Shown here: piece after piece, positions 22,299 through 27,934 of the stretch
Position numbering within the stretch: the first letter of the stretch is position 1
Layout of the letters: each line of letters opens with the position of its first letter
DNA from: Deltaproteobacteria bacterium
Lineage (GTDB): Bacteria; UBA10199; DSSB01
Assembly (NCBI GenBank): GCA_024233625.1
Contig: JACKPJ010000015.1
Coordinates: 1-27,934, forward strand
DNA: 27,934 bases
Direction: 5' to 3'
The notes under the pieces: model-generated
Seen by the model: the letters and a program-made list of their open reading frames with translations, nothing else
Told to the model about the DNA's origin: nothing
Databases searched by the model: none
Position numbers and translations under genes: made by a program

Positions 22299-24017
22299 AT
22301 GAGAGTTTTTTTTAATAAACAAGTTTTTTCTTGTTTATTTTCTTTCTTATTAATCAATTTTGGATCCGGTTGTATTTTACCTAATCCAGCCTATGATCCT
22401 CCGGGTGGAGCAGGTGCATTTATCTGTGGGGACGGCATGATTGATGAAGGTGAAGCGTGTGACGATGGTAATCAAAATAATGGCGATGGTTGCAGTGATC
22501 AATGCCAGTTCGAAACCAGTTTAAATTGCGGAGATGGAAATCTAGATATCGATCAAGGAGAAACCTGTGACGATGGTAATCAAAATAGTGGCGATGGTTG
22601 TGATGAAACCTGCCATATTGAAGGAGCTGGGACTTGCGGCTTAGGCAACCCTCGAGAATGTGGTATGCATATTTGGAGTTTCTCTGTCGGTAATGCGGAG
22701 GGCTCAGAAAAAGTACAAAGTATCGCAACAGATTCGCAAGCTAATATCTATGTCAGTGGATCTGTTCAGTCAGGTATAATCAACTTTAATCCATCCATCC
22801 CTGATGATCCATTTAATCAAAATGTCAATCAAGATGCGTTTCTCGCAAAATATAGTCCAGAAGGTGCCCTTATTTGGTTAAAGACCTTCCCCGACCAATA
22901 TGCTGAGAATTATGTGGTCATTGATAGCCAAGATAGTGTCTATTTTTTGGGTGGTTTTACCAGTGAACCAATTAACCTGGGTGGGGATGATCTCATCAGC
23001 GCAGGAGACTATGATGTTGTGTTAGCAAAATTTGATAGCGACGGAAATCACCTCTGGAGCCAAAGCATTGGTGGAGATAATATAGATGTTGCTCAAGGTG
23101 TTTCTCTTTCCCCAGAAGGAAATATTGTGATTGCGGGTATATTTAATTCTTCAAGTCTTTCTATGGGAGGTCAAGCTATTAATCAAGGGGGTGCTCCAGG
23201 AGATTGGGATACTTTTATTGCGGTTTTTAATGGTTCAGGTGAACTCCAATGGAAGCACTCCGTTGTGGATACTATACGACATCGAGATGAAGAGCATAAT
23301 ATTCTTCATATTAACCATCAAGGAGAGATTTTTATTCTTTTTTCAAGCATGTCGGGATCGATAGATTTGGGTAATGGTCTTGTTTTAGCAGTAGACCCTT
23401 ATGAAGATGCGGTGTTGGCAAAATTTGATTCGCAAGGTGCTGCTCAATGGACTCACGTGATTGAATCAGATGGATTTAATCAAACAGGAGCTTATTGTAT
23501 GGCTTCTGACATTCAAGGAAATATTTGGGTTGCCGGTACTATTTTTGGGGACCCTGTAAACCTTGGTGGCGAACTATTAGAAACAAATGGAGAGGGAATT
23601 TATTATGTTGCATTTAGTCGAGAGGATGGAAGTCATCTGACTAGTCAATCATTTCCTCGTTTAGATGTTAATGGTAGTGGATATGTTTTTAGTCTTCACT
23701 TTGATAAGCTTGGAAATATGTGGCTTGCAGGCTCATTCAGCGGAAAATTTAATCTTGGTTTAGGAGATCTCATTTCAAATTCATCTCAGGATTATGAATT
23801 TTACATTGCGAAGTTTGACCCCCAGCAAAAACTTCTTTGGAGTCAAGATTATGCATCAGGTGCATCTTCATTTCATCGAGGAGAAATTCATCTCACCACT
23901 GATTCAATGGCTTATCCTATTTTGGCAGGAGCTTTTGATGAAACTGTTAACCTAGGTGGTGATACCTTGGTAAGTCAAGATGATGAAGATTTCTTCTTGG
24001 CGAAGTTTCTTCCATAA
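22299..24017 (+). CDS. Lipoprotein with two CDDGN cysteine-rich repeats and an SBBP-type beta-propeller
   Basis: A 572-residue exported protein. Residues 1-24 form a signal peptide running into FGSGC, so Cys25 is probably lipidated, although the -3 residue is Gly rather than the usual Leu. Two DUF4215 (myxobacterial-type) cysteine-rich repeats follow at 43-69 and 77-105, each of the form CGDG-x-GExCDDGNQN-x-GDGC-x-C. From about residue 125 to the end there are about seven propeller blades marked by (A/V)LAKF(D/S)-x-G-x-x-W repeats (for example FLAKYSPEGALIW, VVLAKFDSDGNHLW, YIAKFDPQQKLLW, FFLAKFLP) alternating with INLGGD-type turns, the SBBP pattern. It is probably surface-exposed; ligand unknown. 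Start ATG 22299 has AAAGGAG upstream. The gene is monocistronic, with a strong terminator. Confidence 0.9.
   Translation: MRVFFNKQVFSCLFSFLLINFGSGCILPNPAYDPPGGAGAFICGDGMIDEGEACDDGNQNNGDGCSDQCQFETSLNCGDGNLDIDQGETCDDGNQNSGDGCDETCHIEGAGTCGLGNPRECGMHIWSFSVGNAEGSEKVQSIATDSQANIYVSGSVQSGIINFNPSIPDDPFNQNVNQDAFLAKYSPEGALIWLKTFPDQYAENYVVIDSQDSVYFLGGFTSEPINLGGDDLISAGDYDVVLAKFDSDGNHLWSQSIGGDNIDVAQGVSLSPEGNIVIAGIFNSSSLSMGGQAINQGGAPGDWDTFIAVFNGSGELQWKHSVVDTIRHRDEEHNILHINHQGEIFILFSSMSGSIDLGNGLVLAVDPYEDAVLAKFDSQGAAQWTHVIESDGFNQTGAYCMASDIQGNIWVAGTIFGDPVNLGGELLETNGEGIYYVAFSREDGSHLTSQSFPRLDVNGSGYVFSLHFDKLGNMWLAGSFSGKFNLGLGDLISNSSQDYEFYIAKFDPQQKLLWSQDYASGASSFHRGEIHLTTDSMAYPILAGAFDETVNLGGDTLVSQDDEDFFLAKFLP
22458..22600 (+). 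repeat. Two near-identical 35-nt direct repeats, 108 nt apart, inside the lipoprotein gene
   Basis: Bases 22458-22492 and 22566-22600 are identical except at one position (A at 22480, G at 22588) and encode the CDDGNQN-GDGC core of each cysteine-rich repeat. The 108-nt (36-codon) offset keeps the frame. Flanking repeat sequence is much less alike, so the identity exceeds what protein conservation needs. Confidence 0.85.
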
Positions 24018-24046
24018 AAATTAGTCAATATTTTGATGTTAATTGG

Positions 24047-24079
24047 AATCCTGGTTTATTTTTAAACCAGGATTTTTTT
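24047..24079 (+). terminator. Rho-independent terminator after the lipoprotein gene
   Basis: A perfect 12-bp stem (24047-24058 with 24063-24074, core ATCCTGGTTTA/TAAACCAGGAT) with a TTTT loop runs directly into a T-tract ending at 24079. It lies 30 nt past the stop codon and is the strongest terminator in the window. Confidence 0.95.
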
Positions 24080-24185
24080 GTGGTATCGAGATCGTATTTA
24101 TTGTTTAACAGATTCTTAGTACATAAGTAAAAATGATATTCGTATTTATTTTCTCTCAATTGGAAAAAAAATTTCCGAGGCTTTT

Positions 24186-25868
24186 ATGAAAAATATATTA
24201 AACCCTAATTATGTTTCACCTCAAACCCCAAAATCCACTCACGAAGTTTTAAACCAAACTCCACTATTGGAAGAATATAATCTTTTTTTCAGTGATCTTG
24301 TTTTGCAAGAAGCTTTAGTGCGAGAAGAGGATGCAGGAGCTTCAGGCAAGGCCAAAGAATTTGGCCAAGCATCAGGTGCAGCCCAAGTTTGGCAGTGGGG
24401 ATTTCAAGCTAACGAGAATCCACCTAAATTACGTAGTCATAATTCACAGGGTTATCGCATTGACCAAGTGGAGTATCATCCTGCTTATCACGAGTTGATG
24501 AAATTTTCCTTAAAGAACGGACTCCAAAGTCGCCCCTGGACAGATGTTAATAACAAAAGTCAGGTCTTGCGAGCAGCTTGTTATTATATGATGGCTCAGG
24601 TGGAGATTGGGCATCTTTGTCCAGTCACCATGACTTATGCGGTTGCACCTGTTTTAAAAAAACAGGGAAGCTATGTCGAAGAATGGTTTAAAAAAGTGAG
24701 CACTCCGGATTATGATCCGCAATTTAAGCCATCCTCGCAAAAAAAAGCGGTGGTTTTTGGAATGGCAATGACCGAAAAGCAAGGAGGTTCCGATGTTCGT
24801 GCTAATTCGACGATTGCTAAGCCTCTGCAAAAAAGTGGTCCCGGTGAAGCTTATCATTTGACGGGGCATAAGTGGTTTTGTTCTGCGCCGATGTCCGATG
24901 CTTTTTTGGTCTTGGCGCAAGCGCCTCATGGACTTTCCTGTTTTTTAGTTCCGCGCTTTTTGCCAGATGGTAGTACAAATGTCTTCATGATTCAAAGGCT
25001 CAAAGATAAGTTAGGCAATCGTTCCAATGCATCTAGTGAAATTGAATTTTTAAACACTTGGGGAATGCTCCTTGGAGAAGAAGGTCGAGGAGTTCCCACT
25101 ATCATCGAAATGGTGAATCATACACGTTTAGATTGTGTGATTGGTTCTTCTGCATTGATGCGTCAGGCGGTTTTTAGAGCTTTACATCATGCTGAATATC
25201 GCTTTGCCTTTGGTAAAAAACTGATTGAGCAAGATTTAATGAAAAATGTTTTAGCTGATTTGATTTTAGAATCTGAAGCAGCGACTCAATTATTTTTTCG
25301 ACTTGCTAGAGCTTTTGATGCCAGATCCGATGAAAGAGAAAGTCGCTTTCGTCGTTTAGCCACAGCGATTAGCAAATATTGGGTTTGTAAACGTGCTCCT
25401 TTTCATATTTTTGAAGCGATGGAATGCTTAGGAGGTAATGGCTATGCTGAGGAGAGTATTTTACCGCGGCTCTATCGAGAGGCTCCGGTTAATTCGATTT
25501 GGGAAGGTTCGGGGAATGTCAATTGTTTAGATGTGTTGCGTGCGATTGCCAAAGACCCTGAAAGTCTGCAGATCTTGTTTGAGGAAATTGAAGCAGGAGC
25601 TCAGGACAACTCTCAAATTAAAAGCGAATTGATTCAACTGAAAAAAATTTTTCAATCAAGTGCAACGGATCAATACATGACACGTCGTCTGGTTGAAAAA
25701 TTAATTTTAATGTTGCAAGCTTCTCTCTTAAATCTCTATTCTCCTGATTTTGTTTCAGATGCATTTATTTATTCCCGTCTCAAACAAGATTGGGGTTATG
25801 CCTTTGGGACGCTTCCGCAGGGAACTAAATTTAAAAAAATTATTGAGAGGGCGAAGTCAAATACTTAA
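24186..25868 (+). CDS. aidB: AidB-like acyl-CoA dehydrogenase family protein
   Basis: A 560-residue flavoprotein close in length to E. coli AidB (541). Visible family motifs: the FAD/substrate segment FGMAMTEKQGGSDVRANST (191-209), GHKWFCSAPMSDAFLVLAQ (227-245), RLKDKLGNRSNASSEIEF, and the C-terminal ECLGGNGYAEES and IWEGSGNVNCLDVLRA stretches, which characterise the AidB/isovaleryl-CoA-dehydrogenase branch. The NANPP-like and RxHNxQG (KLRSHNSQGYRID) N-terminal elements are AidB-type. E. coli AidB binds DNA and is part of the adaptive response to alkylation damage, where it is also induced under low oxygen; its dehydrogenase activity is weak. No ada or alkB is present in the window. Start ATG 24186 has CCGAGG upstream; it is monocistronic behind a terminator. 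Confidence 0.92.
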   Translation: MKNILNPNYVSPQTPKSTHEVLNQTPLLEEYNLFFSDLVLQEALVREEDAGASGKAKEFGQASGAAQVWQWGFQANENPPKLRSHNSQGYRIDQVEYHPAYHELMKFSLKNGLQSRPWTDVNNKSQVLRAACYYMMAQVEIGHLCPVTMTYAVAPVLKKQGSYVEEWFKKVSTPDYDPQFKPSSQKKAVVFGMAMTEKQGGSDVRANSTIAKPLQKSGPGEAYHLTGHKWFCSAPMSDAFLVLAQAPHGLSCFLVPRFLPDGSTNVFMIQRLKDKLGNRSNASSEIEFLNTWGMLLGEEGRGVPTIIEMVNHTRLDCVIGSSALMRQAVFRALHHAEYRFAFGKKLIEQDLMKNVLADLILESEAATQLFFRLARAFDARSDERESRFRRLATAISKYWVCKRAPFHIFEAMECLGGNGYAEESILPRLYREAPVNSIWEGSGNVNCLDVLRAIAKDPESLQILFEEIEAGAQDNSQIKSELIQLKKIFQSSATDQYMTRRLVEKLILMLQASLLNLYSPDFVSDAFIYSRLKQDWGYAFGTLPQGTKFKKIIERAKSNT

Positions 25869-26006
25869 TCTGGATTTTATAAATCATTATTTATAACTTT
25901 TATTTAGAAACATAGTCAGCGACTCAGAAATATATCCGAAAAAATGCTTGTGATCCGCGCTTGAAAATTTCTGCGAGATTGCTTGATGCTTGGGGGCAAA
26001 GGCAAG

Positions 26007-27934
26007 CTAAGCGACAGATTCGTTGGCCTTTGTATCTGAGATTGGGACGCCTAGTTTAGATTTTCTCTCTATTTTATATGTATGATCATTAGAAGTCGCT
26101 TCATTATAGCTTTCCTGAATGGTTTGTAAGGATGCTTCGTCGAAATATAACTGAGTCGAATTTTCTTCCATGTCCGGGATGGCCCGGATCGTATCATTGA
26201 CAAAGTCTTTAATTTCTTTATCGTCTTGTTGAATTAAACTTTTAAAGAGTTCTCGAGAGTCTAGTCCAGTAGCTTGGGCATAAGCTTCTAATCCTTGGTT
26301 TGCACTTAAAAAATCACCATTGACATCTCGAAGTCGGTAAGCAACATCTTTAATTTTTTCTGAGTTGAGATTAAGATCCGCTTCATGATTGTTCATTTCA
26401 GTGAGAGCTCCTTCAAGATAGGGCTGAAGATCTTTTTGGTAGGGGCGAGTTGAATTTTGATAAATAGTTCGACTTACGTCGATAACTGAGGATAGTACAG
26501 CTCCACCTGCAATACATGCAGGTGCGGCAGGCCCACATGCCAAACCAGCAATAGGTAGAGCATCAGTGAAGGCCCCTGCTATGTCTCCTTCGCTGAGTTC
26601 ATGCACTGACATAGCGCCTGAGATAATTAAATTACCTCTTGCGAAAAGTTTTGATCCAGGTTTTATTAAACCGCCTACATCCATGCTTGACTCAAGTAGA
26701 TCAAGTGAATTTTCTGCATTGGGATTTTTATAAAATTTATAGGTGTTTGCTCCAGCGGCGTAGAGAGTAAAGCTTCTGCCGAGCTCGGCTAAGTCTGGAG
26801 GAACTCTATTGCCAATTAATTTTTCTATTTCAGATGCCATAGTAGTGTATGAACTCAGACTTGAGGAGGTATCTGAGATAATTTCAGAGGTTAAGTTTGC
26901 AGAATCAGAATAGACAGATTTTAACTCAGGGTTTGTAACTGCTTTGCTAGTTCCTTGATGCAGATTCTTGATTTGATTATAAGAATTGACGGAAATATTC
27001 TCTGAGAGCTCTTGGGTTGCGCGTTGACTGGTGTAATTGAGAGCAAAATCTAATTTTTTTTCGTAGAGAGGATAGTTTTCTGCTATTTGAGTAGCTGTTT
27101 TTAAAAAAGTACTTTCTTGGGCATTTCTGATTAAAGCTGATTTAAGGGCTTGATAGCCACTTTCGCTTTGTATGAGTTCAGGAGTTTTTTCGAGGACAGC
27201 TTTTGTCTCTTCAAAGTTAACCTGAGCGTTCATGACATTGTCTTTTCTAGTCACCTTAAAAAAGTTTTCGGATTCAATATATGAAGCTCCCTCAAGAGTA
27301 GAAGCTAAAACTTTACTGGCATTCTCATAACTCTGAAAATCTTCTCGGTTCGCTTGGCGGTAGGAATCAATGCCTGCAGCGACTTCGTCTTCAGTAAATT
27401 GTGGAAAGTTTGTACTTGCTTGGCTGAGCACTTTTGCATGATTTTGGAAATTTGCATTGGCTTTGTCGTAATTCTTTTTGACCTTTTCGAGGCTATCCAT
27501 AATGGCATTTGTAAATCGTTCACTAAGTGCGATATTTTTTTTATTTTCTTCAGGAATTTTTCCTCCAGTATAATTTTCAGTGGCTTTTTGGCTAAACTGA
27601 TGGGTGAGACTTGCACTAAAGAGAGCTCCATCTCCTGATTTGATGGCTGTTTCTATACCGTTTGCAACATTTTTGGATCCCGACTCTGTGATGCCGCCCT
27701 TTTGTAAGCCTTCGAAAAGAGGAGTGGTTAGATGGTCGATATTATCTTGACCTAATGCTTCGCCGCTTCGAGAAAAACTTTGAATAGCTTGATAAACCTC
27801 AAATTTATTTTCTAATTGAGGCATTTTTTCTCCTAAAGAAACAAGTTCGGAACGAGTTTGGTATAAAATAGCATTTTGTACATAGGAGTTTTGATCCTTA
27901 AGGGCATTTTCAAAACTTTGTGTTGCCCTAACAT
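26007..27934 (-). CDS. Large helical protein of unknown function with a hydrophobic Gly/Ala segment (5' end outside the window)
   Basis: I do not recognise this protein. From ATG 27824 it has 605 residues, and that ATG has a good AGGAG 5 nt upstream. However, the frame stays open for 36 more codons to the edge (...ENALKDQNSYVQNAILYQ...) with protein-like, helical composition, so the gene probably starts outside the window. Most of the chain (to about residue 345) is predicted helical, rich in Asn, Glu, Lys, Ser and Ala, with no signal peptide in the visible part. Residues 412-455 are a hydrophobic Gly/Ala-rich stretch (GAFTDALPIAGLACGPAAP onward) holding the protein's only two cysteines (430, 437), which could form a membrane-inserting hairpin. 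The tail is acidic and polar. Pore-forming or secreted-effector-like proteins share such a layout, but nothing here proves it. Confidence 0.7.
   Translation of the reverse strand, partial: VRATQSFENALKDQNSYVQNAILYQTRSELVSLGEKMPQLENKFEVYQAIQSFSRSGEALGQDNIDHLTTPLFEGLQKGGITESGSKNVANGIETAIKSGDGALFSASLTHQFSQKATENYTGGKIPEENKKNIALSERFTNAIMDSLEKVKKNYDKANANFQNHAKVLSQASTNFPQFTEDEVAAGIDSYRQANREDFQSYENASKVLASTLEGASYIESENFFKVTRKDNVMNAQVNFEETKAVLEKTPELIQSESGYQALKSALIRNAQESTFLKTATQIAENYPLYEKKLDFALNYTSQRATQELSENISVNSYNQIKNLHQGTSKAVTNPELKSVYSDSANLTSEIISDTSSSLSSYTTMASEIEKLIGNRVPPDLAELGRSFTLYAAGANTYKFYKNPNAENSLDLLESSMDVGGLIKPGSKLFARGNLIISGAMSVHELSEGDIAGAFTDALPIAGLACGPAAPACIAGGAVLSSVIDVSRTIYQNSTRPYQKDLQPYLEGALTEMNNHEADLNLNSEKIKDVAYRLRDVNGDFLSANQGLEAYAQATGLDSRELFKSLIQQDDKEIKDFVNDTIRAIPDMEENSTQLYFDEASLQTIQESYNEATSNDHTYKIERKSKLGVPISDTKANESVA

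Noticed and set aside
22458..22600. CRISPR-like direct repeats
   Set aside because: Only two copies exist, they are in frame within a coding region, and they encode a known cysteine-rich protein repeat.
22420..22728. Minus-strand open frame of 102 codons rich in His, Tyr and Arg
   Set aside because: It is the antisense of the CDDGN repeats; the apparent HRHYFDYHRH repeat is only the mirror of the Asp/Gly-rich repeat codons.
25869..26006. Terminator between aidB and the unknown convergent gene
   Set aside because: GCTTG/CAAGC and ATAAAT/ATTTAT pairings exist, but none is followed by a convincing T-run on either strand.

Overview
The window looks like a contig from a Gram-negative, AT-rich, probably uncultured bacterium. 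Several features point to a deltaproteobacterial-grade lineage (Myxococcota, Bdellovibrionota or a candidate phylum such as UBA10199). These are an Omp85-type outer-membrane assembly protein followed by a TamB-like gene, a lipoprotein with two myxobacterial-type CDDGN cysteine-rich repeats ahead of a beta-propeller, an AidB-like acyl-CoA dehydrogenase, and free use of TTG and GTG starts. The taxonomic placement is inference, since no rRNA or tRNA gene was seen.

Layout. (1) 1-2578, minus: tamA-like gene with the 5' part of a tamB-like gene coupled behind it. (2) 2790-5371: an exported protein of unknown role with two PsbP/DcrB-like halves; a DUF442 phosphatase-like gene whose signal-peptide region carries two apparent -1 frameshifts; and a divergent peroxiredoxin with a Fur/PerR-like box in front and a strong terminator behind. 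(3) 9045-5471, minus: an apparent three-gene unit of erythromycin-esterase-family protein, dicarboxylate/glutamate:cation symporter and ZIP metal transporter. (4) 9251-18704, plus: a compact group 3b [NiFe]-hydrogenase operon, hydBGDA, then maturation protease, a short HypA-like protein, hypF, hypC, hypD and hypE, followed closely by a phosphoribosyltransferase (18738-19367). (5) 22096-19382, minus: a P2-type cation ATPase converging on the phosphoribosyltransferase. (6) 22299-25868, plus: the cysteine-rich/beta-propeller lipoprotein with a textbook terminator, then aidB. (7) 27934-26007, minus: a large helical protein of unknown function, open to the window edge.

How the genes fit together. 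The hydrogenase operon encodes a soluble NADP(H)-linked enzyme (beta Fe-S, gamma FAD/NAD(P), delta small, alpha large subunits) plus most of the machinery that builds Fe(CN)2CO and inserts the metals. hypB is absent from this window and the HypA-like protein has no zinc-ribbon cysteines, so nickel delivery may be unusual. The hydrogenase is flanked by an erythromycin-esterase protein, a phosphoribosyltransferase and a P-type ATPase. Equivalents of these families (Rv2030c, CtpF, the mycobacterial group 3b hydrogenase) belong to the mycobacterial DosR hypoxia/dormancy regulon. The most interesting hypothesis here is therefore an analogous low-oxygen survival island in an unrelated bacterium. No CRISPR array, transposase, integrase or phage gene was recognised.
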